Below, piece by piece: positions 53,994-63,456 of a DNA stretch of 64,000 nucleotides. Every line of letters starts with the position of its first letter. Within the stretch, counting starts at the first letter, position 1. The notes beneath the pieces are model-generated. The model searched no databases. It saw only the letters and a list, made by a program, of their open reading frames with translations, and was not told where the DNA came from. Source of the stretch: Rhodococcus sp. H36-A4 (GTDB lineage Bacteria; Actinomycetota; Actinomycetes; Mycobacteriales; Mycobacteriaceae). The stretch spans positions 744,001 through 808,000 of the forward strand of contig NZ_JAPVLQ010000002.1 in assembly GCF_027158005.1 (NCBI RefSeq), given 5' to 3'. The position numbers and the translations under genes were made by a program.

Positions 53994-54569
53994 ATGTCCA
54001 GCCCACGTAAACGCCTGTCACCTGATCTGCGACGCGCACAATTGCTCGACATCGGGTCCCGCCTGTTTGCCGAGCGGCCGTACGAAGACGTGTGGATCGA
54101 GGAAGTCGCCGACCTCGCAGGGGTCTCACGCGGCTTGATGTACCACTACTTTTCCTCGAAGCGTGACTTCTTCGCCGAGATCATTCGCGTCGAGTCGGCA
54201 CGGATTCTCGAGATGACAGCCCCCGATACCTCGCTCCCGATCACCGAGCAGGTTGCAGCGGGGCTCGATGCATATATCGGTTACGTGCTCGCCCACGAAC
54301 ACGGGGTCCGCGCGGTCAACCGAGGGGCGATGTCCGGAGACACCGAGATTCAGGCGATGGTGACGGCCGAACTAGGGGTGCAGCAGGATCGCATCCTTGC
54401 CGCCCTTCCCCCGGAGGTCCGAGAGGACGAGGTTCTCAGAACGGCGCTACGGGGTTGGGTGTCGTTCGTGCGGGCTGTATGCCTCGACTGGATGGACCGC
54501 CGGACCATCTCCGAAGAAGATCTGCGCGGACTGTGCCTACGAGCGCTCGAAGGACTTCTCAGGCTCTAG
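53994..54569 (+). CDS. TetR-family regulator
   Basis: The 191-aa product has the HTH segment WIEEVADLAGVSRGLMYHYF followed by SSKRDFFAEII, and a TetR ligand-binding domain of unknown specificity. The ATG at 53994 gives MSSPRKRLSPDLRRAQLLDI; a longer in-frame version would overlap the upstream gene and hairpin. No palindromic operator is obvious next to it. The DUF2277 gene follows 33 bp downstream on the same strand. Confidence 0.82.
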   Translation: MSSPRKRLSPDLRRAQLLDIGSRLFAERPYEDVWIEEVADLAGVSRGLMYHYFSSKRDFFAEIIRVESARILEMTAPDTSLPITEQVAAGLDAYIGYVLAHEHGVRAVNRGAMSGDTEIQAMVTAELGVQQDRILAALPPEVREDEVLRTALRGWVSFVRAVCLDWMDRRTISEEDLRGLCLRALEGLLRL

Positions 54570-54602
54570 AAGGATCGCACGACCAGGACTATCGTGGCGT
54601 CC

Positions 54603-54881
54603 ATGTGCCGAAACATCACGACGCTGCGCGGGCTCGAACCGCACGCCACGGACGATGAGATCGAGGCCGCGGCAAGACAGTACGTCCGCAAGATCAGTGG
54701 CGTCCAGAAGACATCCGACGCCACCCGGGAGGCATTCGAGCAGGCCGTCGCGGAGGTAACTGCCACGACGCACCGGCTGCTCGACGCGCTGCCCGATAGA
54801 CGTCGACCGCCCCCCACCGTCCCGCCACTGCGCAGGCCCGAGGTCCAGGCGCGGATTGCCGCGAAGGCTTCCGCTTCCTAG
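54603..54881 (+). CDS. DUF2277 protein
   Basis: The 92-aa product has the DUF2277 signature start MCRNITTLRGLEPHATDDEI and the helical segment QYVRKISGVQKTSDATREAF. The family is small, cytoplasmic, and of unknown function. I chose the ATG at 54603 because the conserved family start is MCRNI; a GTG nine bases upstream is possible. It converges with ipdC. Confidence 0.85.
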   Translation: MCRNITTLRGLEPHATDDEIEAAARQYVRKISGVQKTSDATREAFEQAVAEVTATTHRLLDALPDRRRPPPTVPPLRRPEVQARIAAKASAS

Positions 54882-54937
54882 CTCTCGGCTGGTCCGGCAG
54901 GTGGCGATATCGGTGGAGGGCGGTGACAGAAGGTTGA

Positions 54938-56005
54938 TCAGCTCACGGTCGTGAACTTCTGGATGTCGTCGATACGACGCACTGCGTCCTCGACGATCGC
55001 GGAGATCAGCTCGGCGCACGTCGGCAGGTCTTCGATCATTCCGACAACCTGACCCGAAGCCAACACACCAGCACGCGTATCGCCGTCGACCAGGCCTGCT
55101 TTGAGCAGCATCGGGGTGTTCGCAGCCATGATGATCTGCTGCCACGTCCGATCGCTGCTGCGGCGCATCGCAATTCCGTCGCGGGCGAGATTCGACCACG
55201 TCATACCGGTCATCGACTTGAACTTGCGAGCATTGCCGACAGCGGCGAACAGGCCACGAGCGGGGTTCGACTGTTCGAGACTCGTCACCAGCTCGGTGTT
55301 GAGCACCCGGTGCGGCATACCGTCGACGCGTCGCGAGACGGTCGTGTCCTGCAGGCCCCGTTTGAGGTACTCCTGCTTGACCGAATCCGGAACCGTGCTC
55401 TCTTGCGTCAACAGGAATCGGGTACCCATCGCAACGCCCGCCGCACCGTAGGCCAGTGCCGCAGCGAGGCCGCGGCCATCGTAGAAACCACCTGCCGCCA
55501 CCACAGGGATGTCGACGGCGTCGAGCACGGACGGGAGCAGAAGCGTCGTCGCGACCGGTCCGGTGTGACCGCCGCCCTCGCCGCCCTGGACGATGACTGC
55601 GTCGGCGCCCCAGGCTGCAACTTTCTTGGCGTGCTTGGCAGCACCGATCGATGGAATTACTACTACGCCTGCCTTTTTGAGCAGCGCGATGAGTTCTTCC
55701 TTGGGTGCCAGTGCGAAGGAAGCGACACGCACGTTCTCCCGAATCAGGAGATCGATGCGTTGACGAGCGTCGGTGGCATCTGCACGGATGTTGACGCCGA
55801 AGGGCTTGTCGGTCAACGTCTTCGTCTTCGCCACTGCCGCTTCGAGCTCGGCGTAGGTCATCGTCGCCGATGCCAGGATGCCTAGGCCGCCCGCATTGGC
55901 GGTGGCTGCGACCAGGCGCGGCCCGGCAACCCAGCCCATGCCGGTCTGAACGACGGGATGTTCGATGCCGACCAGTTCGGTCAGCGGCGTGCGAAGGCCG
56001 CTCAT
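54938..56005 (-). CDS. ipdC: IpdC, flavin-dependent (nitronate monooxygenase-like) enzyme of HIP catabolism
   Basis: The 355-aa product is a TIM-barrel FMN protein of the 2-nitropropane dioxygenase family: PVVQTGMGWVAGPRLVAATA, QGGEGGGHTG, VVAAGGFYDGRGLAAALAYG and GTRFLLTQES. In steroid degraders IpdC acts on hydroxylated HIP-CoA intermediates before ring opening. The ATG at 56005 overlaps the ipdB stop by ATGA. It is the last gene of the echA20-ipdA-ipdB-ipdC operon. Position supports IpdC over a generic nitronate monooxygenase. Confidence 0.9.
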   Translation of the reverse strand: MSGLRTPLTELVGIEHPVVQTGMGWVAGPRLVAATANAGGLGILASATMTYAELEAAVAKTKTLTDKPFGVNIRADATDARQRIDLLIRENVRVASFALAPKEELIALLKKAGVVVIPSIGAAKHAKKVAAWGADAVIVQGGEGGGHTGPVATTLLLPSVLDAVDIPVVAAGGFYDGRGLAAALAYGAAGVAMGTRFLLTQESTVPDSVKQEYLKRGLQDTTVSRRVDGMPHRVLNTELVTSLEQSNPARGLFAAVGNARKFKSMTGMTWSNLARDGIAMRRSSDRTWQQIIMAANTPMLLKAGLVDGDTRAGVLASGQVVGMIEDLPTCAELISAIVEDAVRRIDDIQKFTTVS

Positions 56006-56748
56006 CCCTTGACCTCGCGGCTACGCGACCCCTTGGGATCGATGACGCCGAGCAGGGTCATCTCTTCGTCGGTGGGGAGCCTGGAGTCTGTGACATCGGC
56101 AGTGTCGAGTTCGAATCCGGTGTTCTCGAGCACCTCGTCGACGGTGACTCCGGGATGCACCGAGAGCAAGCGCATCGCGTGGTTCTCGCCGGAGAAATCG
56201 AATACGCCCAGGTTGGTGACAACCCGGTGCAGATCGTGGTGGGCGAACCCTGCGTTGTCGGTGATGCGGTCGTAACCGACACCGGACACCAGATCGACGG
56301 TCTCGGTGAAGACGCGTGCCGAGTGCCGCGCAATCCAGTAGCTGGTGCGGTGATTGATCGTGTTGCCGGGGGCGCCGCGGGACCCGAACATCTGTCGCGT
56401 CGGCTTGTCGTGCGGGCCGAAGTGCGAAATATTCTGGTTGCCGAACCGGTCGATCTGGTTGGCGCCCATCACTACATGACGTCGACCGCTGGCGACAACG
56501 TCGAATACCTTCCGGTACGGGATCCATCCCTCGATCGCGCCGGTGGCACCGAGTGCCGGTGTGTCGGCCATGAGATACGCCTCTCCGTCGGAGAGGAGTA
56601 GGTCGGGCTCGGTGGTGAGTTTGGCCAGGCGGGCGCCGATGCTGGGCATGAGGCCCATCGGACTTGCCATGATCTCGCCTGCGCCTGCGAACATGTCCGC
56701 GCATGCAACTGCGCAGATGTCCGCCCGGGTGATGTCGATGCCGCTCAT
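56002..56748 (-). CDS. ipdB: IpdB, CoA-transferase-like ring hydrolase beta subunit
   Basis: IpdA and IpdB form a hydrolase of the CoA-transferase fold that opens the last steroid ring (ring C) of a HIP-derived CoA thioester. The 248-aa product has YLMADTPALGATGAIEGWIP, VVMGANQIDRFGNQNISHFG and a C-terminal GVTVDEVLENTGFELD typical of CoA-transferase beta subunits. The ATG at 56748 overlaps the ipdA stop by ATGA. It is shorter than the open frame, which continues upstream inside ipdA. Confidence 0.92.
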   Translation of the reverse strand: MSGIDITRADICAVACADMFAGAGEIMASPMGLMPSIGARLAKLTTEPDLLLSDGEAYLMADTPALGATGAIEGWIPYRKVFDVVASGRRHVVMGANQIDRFGNQNISHFGPHDKPTRQMFGSRGAPGNTINHRTSYWIARHSARVFTETVDLVSGVGYDRITDNAGFAHHDLHRVVTNLGVFDFSGENHAMRLLSVHPGVTVDEVLENTGFELDTADVTDSRLPTDEEMTLLGVIDPKGSRSREVKG

Positions 56749-57578
56749 GCGGACGCCCCTTCCTGATTTGTCAGCTGAGCGAAGCGCTTCCACCCGTCGG
56801 GTTCGGACGCTGCCTCCGCATACTGTTTCTGGAGTTCTTCGTCGCGACCGTAATCAGGTACGCACGAGGTGAATCCGGCACCGCCCGGTGCCTCCACGAC
56901 GCCGTCGACCATCATTCGGTTCAGCAGGAGAGCCTGCGGGGGAGCGCTAGCAACGAGGTCTGCGGTATCGACGATGCGTTCGACGGAGACGAAACGCTGT
57001 TCGGCAGCGAGGCAGAACAAGTCGTCGAAGTACGGGTCAGGGCCGAGGTATGCGGCGTTGCCGTGGGCGTCGGCGAGGTTCAGGTGAACCAGCGCGGCGT
57101 CGAGTTCGAGAGCAGGCATCGCGATGAGTTCGCTGCCGTCGTCGTACGGCGAGACAACGGTCTTCAACTCGGGGAAGTACTTCGGCACATCGGAACCGAG
57201 ACCTGCACGCATCGGCAGGAACGGCAGTCGCTGTGCGGCAGCCTGGAGGCCGGTGTTGACCATGCCCTCGTCGAGCTCGCGTATCTCGATCGCTCCGGCT
57301 GTCCGGGCTGCGGAGAAGTAGGGGTCGTACGGAATCGAGTCGAGGGAGACGAAGCCGAAGTAGAGCTTCTTCAATTTCCCTGCGGCACAAAGCAAGCCGA
57401 CGTCGGGTCCGCCGAAGCTGACGACAGTCAGATCCGTCACGTCCGAGCGAAGGATCGCCTGGATGAGGGCCATCGGCTTACGACGCGATCCCCAGCCCCC
57501 GATGCCGATCGTCATGCCGCTCTTCAGCCGGCCCGCGACGTCGTCGGCGGTAAGCACTTTGTTGCGCATTGCTGTCAT
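56745..57578 (-). CDS. ipdA: IpdA, CoA-transferase-like ring hydrolase alpha subunit
   Basis: The 277-aa product is the alpha subunit of the CoA-transferase-fold IpdAB hydrolase. It shows the family start LTADDVAGRLKSGMTIGIGG, the WGSRRKPMALIQAIL segment, and later ALVHLNLADAHGNAAYLGPD. IpdAB hydrolyses ring C of COCHEA-CoA-type intermediates without CoA transfer. The ATG at 57578 overlaps the echA20 stop by ATGA; the upstream continuation of the frame overlies echA20. Confidence 0.92.
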   Translation of the reverse strand: MTAMRNKVLTADDVAGRLKSGMTIGIGGWGSRRKPMALIQAILRSDVTDLTVVSFGGPDVGLLCAAGKLKKLYFGFVSLDSIPYDPYFSAARTAGAIEIRELDEGMVNTGLQAAAQRLPFLPMRAGLGSDVPKYFPELKTVVSPYDDGSELIAMPALELDAALVHLNLADAHGNAAYLGPDPYFDDLFCLAAEQRFVSVERIVDTADLVASAPPQALLLNRMMVDGVVEAPGGAGFTSCVPDYGRDEELQKQYAEAASEPDGWKRFAQLTNQEGASA

Positions 57579-58342
57579 TTTCCTGCTGCTCCTTTGGCGC
57601 GTGCGAGATCGTCCTCGAACGATGCGCGGATCTCGTCGGCTGCTCCCGACAGGTTCAGTTCGAAGGTGAAGCCTTGCTCGTAGCGGTAGCTTCTGTGTAC
57701 CGGCTGCAGATCGATACCGTTGAGTGCTTCCTTCGCGGCTCGGATCACCCGCGGGTCCTTGGCGGCGATATCGCGTGCGATTTCCAACGCCGTATCGTCC
57801 AGTTCCGCTCGCGGAACCACTTTGTAGACCGAGCCGTGGTGCTCCAACTGCTGCGCGGTGATGGTGGACGCGGTGAAGAACAGCGCGCGCATCAGGTGCT
57901 GTGGTACGAGTCGGGACAGGTGCGTCGCCGCGCCCAGGGCGCCACGGTCGACCTCGGGGAGTCCGAAGGTTGCGTCGTCGGAAGCCACGATGATGTCGGA
58001 GTTGCCGACGATCCCGATGCCCCCGCCGAGGCAGAAGCCCTGCACGGCGCTGATGACCGGTACTGCGCAGTCGTAGACCGCCGCGAATGCGGCGGCACAT
58101 CCCCGGTTGGCGTCGATGAGGCGACCGTGCCCGGAGTCGCGCGCGAACTCCTTGATATCGACGCCCGCACAGAACCCGCGGTTCTCGGCTCGCACGACCA
58201 CGACGCGTGTGTTCTCGTCGCGGCTTGCTGCGGTGACTATGTCAGCGAAGTCGAACCATCCCTGCGTCGGATACGCATTGACGGGTGGGTAGTCGACCGT
58301 GACGACGGTGATTCCGTCGGTGGTGCTCGAAGTGATTGCCAT
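57575..58342 (-). CDS. echA20: EchA20, crotonase-family ring D hydrolase
   Basis: EchA20 opens ring D of a HIP-CoA intermediate by carbon-carbon hydrolysis. The 255-aa product has the crotonase fold: VDYPPVNAYPTQGWFD, oxyanion segment ENRGFCAGVDIKEFARD, VQGFCLGGGIGIVGNSDIIV and FGLPEVDRGALGAATHL. The ATG at 58342 has GAGGATC upstream. It leads the minus-strand operon echA20-ipdA-ipdB-ipdC, with a KstR2 box 32 bp upstream. Gene order matches mycobacteria. Confidence 0.9.
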   Translation of the reverse strand: MAITSSTTDGITVVTVDYPPVNAYPTQGWFDFADIVTAASRDENTRVVVVRAENRGFCAGVDIKEFARDSGHGRLIDANRGCAAAFAAVYDCAVPVISAVQGFCLGGGIGIVGNSDIIVASDDATFGLPEVDRGALGAATHLSRLVPQHLMRALFFTASTITAQQLEHHGSVYKVVPRAELDDTALEIARDIAAKDPRVIRAAKEALNGIDLQPVHRSYRYEQGFTFELNLSGAADEIRASFEDDLARAKGAAGK

Positions 58343-58374
58343 TGATCAAGGATCCTCACGTAAGCTGAAAAACA

Positions 58375-58388
58375 AGCAAGTGCTTGGT
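58375..58388. promoter_or_regulatory. KstR2 operator upstream of echA20
   Basis: AGCAAGTGCTTGGT. The identity with the fadE30 site extends over 24 bp (58371-58394 and 43491-43514). It can serve echA20 and possibly the EspR-like gene on the other side. Confidence 0.9.
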
Positions 58389-58601
58389 AGGTTAACACGA
58401 AGACAGAGATATCGGTCTTCTCGAGGGTTCGGGGTCCTGCCCGAAAGCCTCGTTTTGACGGTTTGCCTCGAATTACAAGATCAACATGTCCGTCGATCAG
58501 GAGAAAACGGTCGGCTACCGGGTATAGGGTTATCATTTCGTTATCGTTACGGCGCCTCATGCGGGCGGTGCCTCTCCGTTTCGGAAGGATGAAATATCCC
58601 G

Positions 58602-59021
58602 ATGTCCATCGACTTCGCGGCACGTCTGAACAAGCTATTCAGTGTCGTGCATCCCCCTGGCCGCAGGCCCCACACCAATGCCGAAGTTGCCGACGCGCTC
58701 GCCGGCAACGGACATCAGATTTCCAAGCCGTACATTTCGCAACTCCGGTCCGGTCAGCGCAATAACCCGTCGAACGAAACGGTGGCCGCACTGGCTCGCT
58801 TCTTCAAGGTCGAACCGGACTACTTCTTCAACGACATCTACGCCGCCAAAGTCGATCACGATCTCGAACTTCTAGCGCAACTGAAGGGCTACGGCCTTCG
58901 TAGGCTGTCGATCAGGGCTTTCGACCTGTCCGAGGAATCGCAAAACCTGTTGAGTTCGATGGCTGAGAAGTTGCGAGCCAGTGAAGGTCTCCCGGAGGTT
59001 CCGCCGGACGGCACCGGATAG
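58602..59021 (+). CDS. EspR-like helix-turn-helix regulator
   Basis: The 139-aa product closely resembles mycobacterial EspR, a nucleoid-associated regulator of cell-wall and secretion genes. Shared features are the start FAARLNKLFSVVHPPGRRPH, the HTH recognition segment KPYISQLRSGQRNNPSNETV, and a helical C-terminal dimerisation part (YGLRRLSIRAFDLSEESQNL). The ATG at 58602 has GGAAGGATG-type purines upstream. It is separated from echA20 by a KstR2 box and a 213-bp leader region that holds no other gene. The targets are not deducible. Confidence 0.85.
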   Translation: MSIDFAARLNKLFSVVHPPGRRPHTNAEVADALAGNGHQISKPYISQLRSGQRNNPSNETVAALARFFKVEPDYFFNDIYAAKVDHDLELLAQLKGYGLRRLSIRAFDLSEESQNLLSSMAEKLRASEGLPEVPPDGTG

Positions 59022-59199
59022 GGCGCGTCTTGCACGGCATTCGCGCGCAGAATTGTAGATAGGCATGGCCGAGGCCAGCTGTTCAGGAAACTCGAGGGTT
59101 GCTGAAAAGTAGCTGATGCGGTTGAATCCTCAATACAGGATGGTCGAGTCGCTGGTTCGCCGTCGACAGTGCTGGCAGGCGTTGGAGGGCAGTACCACA

Positions 59200-59877
59200 G
59201 TGACTGACGATCGCAGGGAAACGTTCGATGCACGCGACGGTGGAATTGCCATCGAGCAGCCACTCCTGCGCGCGGTGTTGTCCTATACCCCGAACGGCCG
59301 ACCTGCTCCGCACCCGTCCGAGTGGGTAACACTGCACTCCGAAGACGGCGCTGCAGCGGTACGACTACGGATGGCGTGCGCAACCGGAATCGACAACGCC
59401 ATCAGTGGACCGTTCGACTCAGTGTTCTATCCGTTCGGCTCCTTCGACATCATCGTCCCGTCACGAAACCCGGGTCAGGGTGCGCTGCTGATGATTCAGT
59501 TGACCGGACCGGATGCGCCCACCCGATTCGAATTCGACGTCGAGCTACCCGCCTACTGGGCGCTGAGGGTGGAGGTCGACGGATCGGTGACAGCACTCGA
59601 CGAGATGGGCAGAGGCATGATCTACCTCGGCGCGCCGTGGGCGTTCGACGCCGAGTCCTGCCGAGTACCGGTCCGCTACACGCTCGAGAACGGCAAGCTG
59701 GTAAAGAACATCGAACTCGACGCAGTCGCTGCATTTCCGGTACTCGTAGATCCCGACCCCGACGCGATTCTCACCGGAGACGGGCGCTTGATCACCGAAA
59801 CGTGGATTCCATGGCTCGCGCCGAGCAGCGATGATGTAACGCTGCCCGACACGAAAAAGCCCCCGAATCAACTGTGA
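59200..59877 (+). CDS. Hypothetical protein, no recognised family
   Basis: The 225-aa product starts at GTG 59200, which has GGAGGG 10 bp upstream; an earlier ATG at 59116 would add 28 Arg/Cys-containing residues without a ribosome-binding site. It is soluble, beta-rich and acidic, with a central segment LSYTPNGRPAPHPSEWVTLH and ending motif AAFPVLVDPDPDAI before a Pro/Lys tail. That FPVxxDP pattern recalls C-terminal parts of actinobacterial secreted proteins, but no signal peptide is present. It is convergent with fadA5 (16 bp apart) and 178 bp downstream of the EspR-like gene. Confidence 0.65.
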   Translation: MTDDRRETFDARDGGIAIEQPLLRAVLSYTPNGRPAPHPSEWVTLHSEDGAAAVRLRMACATGIDNAISGPFDSVFYPFGSFDIIVPSRNPGQGALLMIQLTGPDAPTRFEFDVELPAYWALRVEVDGSVTALDEMGRGMIYLGAPWAFDAESCRVPVRYTLENGKLVKNIELDAVAAFPVLVDPDPDAILTGDGRLITETWIPWLAPSSDDVTLPDTKKPPNQL

Positions 59878-59893
59878 CCTCTAGTCGAGAGGT

Positions 59894-61045
<1,152 letters not shown>

Positions 61046-61052
61046 TCAAAAG

Positions 61053-61066
61053 TAGAACAGGTTCCA
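61053..61066. promoter_or_regulatory. KstR operator upstream of fadA5
   Basis: TAGAACAGGTTCCA fits the KstR consensus. A TAAGAT -10-like element lies next to it on the fadA5 strand (61071-61066). Confidence 0.88.
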
Positions 61067-61132
61067 TCTTACTGTTAATGGGCGTTGACCGTATCTTCTT
61101 CCCTATCTCGACCCCTTGTGTTTGAATAAAGC

Positions 61133-61146
61133 TAGAACGTGTTCCA
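61133..61146. promoter_or_regulatory. KstR operator upstream of cyp125
   Basis: TAGAACGTGTTCCA matches the KstR consensus, 108 bp before the cyp125 GTG. The divergent fadA5/cyp125 promoters therefore each have an operator. Confidence 0.9.
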
Positions 61147-61170
61147 AAAGAGCGCGGCCCGTGAAAGTGG

Positions 61171-61199
61171 CTCCGAGCAGCAGCGCAGCCTGCTCGGAG
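61171..61199 (+). promoter_or_regulatory. Stem-loop in the cyp125 leader
   Basis: Perfect 10-bp arms CTCCGAGCAG (61171-61180) and CTGCTCGGAG (61190-61199) with a 9-nt loop, located between the KstR box and the ribosome-binding site of cyp125. No T-tract follows. Its role is unknown. Confidence 0.5.
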
Positions 61200-61254
61200 G
61201 CCCCGAACAGGACCGCAGCCTGTGTATCGACCCAAGAAACTGTCAGGAGAGCAA

Positions 61255-62523
61255 GTGACAGACCTACATCAGGACCTCATTCGTCCCGATTTGCCGGAGG
61301 GCTTCGACCCGACCGACCCCAGTATCTACGAACAGAGGATACCGGTAGAAGAGTTCGCCGAGCTTCGCAAAACAGCTCCGGTCTGGTGGTGCCCGCAGCC
61401 GCGCAACGTCGGTGGATTCGACGACGACGGATACTGGGTCGTCACCAAGCATGCCGAGATCAAAGAGATCTCCAAGCGCAGCGACGTCTTCTCGAGCTTC
61501 GAGAACACCGCGATGCCGCGATTCAACGACGACATCACACGCGAGCAGGTCGAACTGCAGCGGTTCGTGATGATCAACCAGGACGCTCCCCAGCACACCA
61601 AGACCCGCAAGATCGTCGCCAAGGGATTCACCCCTAGGGCGATCGGTGGCCTGCACGATGAGTTGGAGCGTCGTGCGCAGGAGATCGTCAAGAAGGCGGC
61701 AGAGAATCCGACCGGTGACTTCGTCACCGAAATCGCTTCGGAGTTGCCGTTGCAGGCCATCGCCGATCTGCTCGGGATCCCGCAGGAGGATCGCAAGAAG
61801 ATCTTCGATTGGTCCAACGAGATGACCGCATACGACGACCCGGAGTTCGACATCGACCCGGTCGAGGCGTCGACCCAGATCCTCGGGTACGCGTACGGCA
61901 TCGCGGACGAGCGTCGAAAGTGCCCCAAGGACGACATCATCACCACCCTGATCAACGCCGACATCGACGGTGATCACCTCGCACCCGAGGAATTCGGCTT
62001 CTTCGTGATCATCCTTGCCGTCGCGGGCAACGAGACCACCCGCAACGCGCTCACCCATGGGATGGGTGCGTTCATCGACAACCCTGAGCAGTGGGAGTTG
62101 TACAAGAAGGAGCGCCCGGACACCACGGCGGACGAAGTCGTCCGTTATGCCACCCCGGTCACCTCCTTCCAGCGCACCGCGAATCAGGATTTCGACCTGA
62201 ACGGCACCATGATCAAGGCCGGTGAACGAGTCGTGATGTTCTACGGCTCCGCGAACTTCGACGAAGACGTCTTCGAGGATCCGTACAAGTTCGACATCCT
62301 ACGAGACCCGAACCCGCACCTCGGCTTCGGTGGCCACGGCGCTCACTACTGCATCGGGGCGAATCTCGCGCGGATGGAGATCAATCTGATGTTCAACGCG
62401 ATCGCCGACCACATCCCCGACATCTCCAAGCTCGGCGATCCCCGGCGTCTACGCTCGGGTTGGCTCAACGGAGTCAAGGAATTCCAGGTCGACTACAAGG
62501 GCGGCTGCCCAGTCCCGCACTAA
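61255..62523 (+). CDS. cyp125: Steroid C26(27)-monooxygenase CYP125
   Basis: CYP125 oxidises the terminal methyl of cholesterol/cholestenone, starting side-chain breakdown. The 422-aa product has the I-helix motif IILAVAGNETTRNAL, the ExxR-region DEVVRYATPVTSFQR, and the heme motif GFGGHGAHYCIGANLARME with C366. The family-typical insert VVTKHAEIKEISKRSDVFSS is present. The GTG at 61255 has AGGAGA at 5 bp and gives the expected N-terminus; a longer frame lacks a signal. It ends at a very strong hairpin. Electron partners are not in the window. Confidence 0.95.
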   Translation: MTDLHQDLIRPDLPEGFDPTDPSIYEQRIPVEEFAELRKTAPVWWCPQPRNVGGFDDDGYWVVTKHAEIKEISKRSDVFSSFENTAMPRFNDDITREQVELQRFVMINQDAPQHTKTRKIVAKGFTPRAIGGLHDELERRAQEIVKKAAENPTGDFVTEIASELPLQAIADLLGIPQEDRKKIFDWSNEMTAYDDPEFDIDPVEASTQILGYAYGIADERRKCPKDDIITTLINADIDGDHLAPEEFGFFVIILAVAGNETTRNALTHGMGAFIDNPEQWELYKKERPDTTADEVVRYATPVTSFQRTANQDFDLNGTMIKAGERVVMFYGSANFDEDVFEDPYKFDILRDPNPHLGFGGHGAHYCIGANLARMEINLMFNAIADHIPDISKLGDPRRLRSGWLNGVKEFQVDYKGGCPVPH

Positions 62524-62537
62524 ACCTGGTAGTAAAC

Positions 62538-62582
62538 ACGAGAGCGGCAGTACGTCTTCGTAAGACGTACTGCCGCTCTCGT
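62538..62582. terminator. Strong bidirectional terminator after cyp125
   Basis: Two perfect 21-bp arms (62538-62558 and 62562-62582) with a 3-nt loop lie between the convergent stops of cyp125 and the LLM-family gene. Confidence 0.9.
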
Positions 62583-62595
62583 ATTCGTATGGCGT

Positions 62596-63456
62596 CTAGA
62601 TGAACTTCTCCGCGAACTTCCGAAGCGAGTCCTGCTTCGCTTCCAGCGGACCGTCGAATGCGATGCCGTCGAATATCCACGGTACCGAGATGATGTCGGT
62701 GACACCGGCGTCTTCCAGTTCGGCGTAACCGTCCTTACCGAAGCGGTCGATGCACACGGTCTGGATCTCGAACGGCTTGTCGGCCGTGCCGTACTCTTCT
62801 CGGAGTTCTCGCAGGCGGGTGATGACGGTGACCAGATCGTCGAACTTGATCATCGCCGACGTCCACCCGTCACCTACTCGAGCAGCGCGTCGTAGCGCCA
62901 CATCGGTGTGACCGCCGACGTAGAAAGGAACCGGCTTCGTAGGTGCCGGACTCATCTGAAGCTTGTCGAAATCGAAGAACTCGCCGTGGTACTCCACCAT
63001 GCCGCCGCCGAGGATCGCCTTGAGGACCTCGATCATCTCGTCGACTCGCTTGCCACGCTTGGCGTAAGGTGCCCCACACCATTCGAATTCCTCTGGAGCC
63101 CAGCCGATCCCGACACCGAATCCGAATCGATTGTCGGTCAGTGCGGCAACCGAACCTACTTGGCGGGCAAGTAGAACCGGATTGCGAGACCCGAGCTTGA
63201 GGACCTGGGTATAGAACTCGATGGTCGAGGTCACCGCACCCATTGCAGCTGCCGCGATGAGCGGATCGACCCATGGAGTTTCGGCATTCCACATTCGTGA
63301 GCCATCGGGTGTGTACGGATAATCCGTCGTCTGTGTTTCCATGTAGAACAACGAATCCGGTAGTGCGATCGAGGAGAAACCGCACTCCTCGGCTGTCTTC
63401 GCCAGCACCGGCAGTTCGTGTAGCGGTGTCATTGCAATACCGACCGTGTACTTCAT
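62596..63456 (-). CDS. LLM-class (luciferase-like) flavin/F420-dependent oxidoreductase
   Basis: The 286-aa product is a TIM-barrel luciferase-like protein: MKYTVGIAMTPLHELPVLAK, GFSSIALPDSLFYMET, LGSRNPVLLARQVGSVAALT, GFGVGIGWAPEEFEWCG and PFYVGGHTDVALRRAARVGD. Many such actinobacterial enzymes use F420, and one lies among the cholesterol genes of mycobacteria (Rv3520c). The cofactor and substrate are not provable here. ATG 63456 overlaps the upstream thiolase-like stop by ATGA; the frame is open 8 codons upstream. Confidence 0.82.
   Translation of the reverse strand: MKYTVGIAMTPLHELPVLAKTAEECGFSSIALPDSLFYMETQTTDYPYTPDGSRMWNAETPWVDPLIAAAAMGAVTSTIEFYTQVLKLGSRNPVLLARQVGSVAALTDNRFGFGVGIGWAPEEFEWCGAPYAKRGKRVDEMIEVLKAILGGGMVEYHGEFFDFDKLQMSPAPTKPVPFYVGGHTDVALRRAARVGDGWTSAMIKFDDLVTVITRLRELREEYGTADKPFEIQTVCIDRFGKDGYAELEDAGVTDIISVPWIFDGIAFDGPLEAKQDSLRKFAEKFI

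Noticed and set aside
49270..54937. Genomic island or mobile element between fadA6 and ipdC
   Set aside because: The gene content is unrelated to steroids, but I saw no integrase, tRNA, direct repeats or transposase, so there is no evidence of mobility beyond the break in synteny.
58489..58530. 13-codon frame in the leader of the EspR-like gene
   Set aside because: It is very short, without a ribosome-binding site, and not overlapping the next gene.
61161..61254. Open frame starting GTG 61161 in the cyp125 leader
   Set aside because: It has no ribosome-binding site, runs on out of phase through cyp125, and contains the stem-loop.
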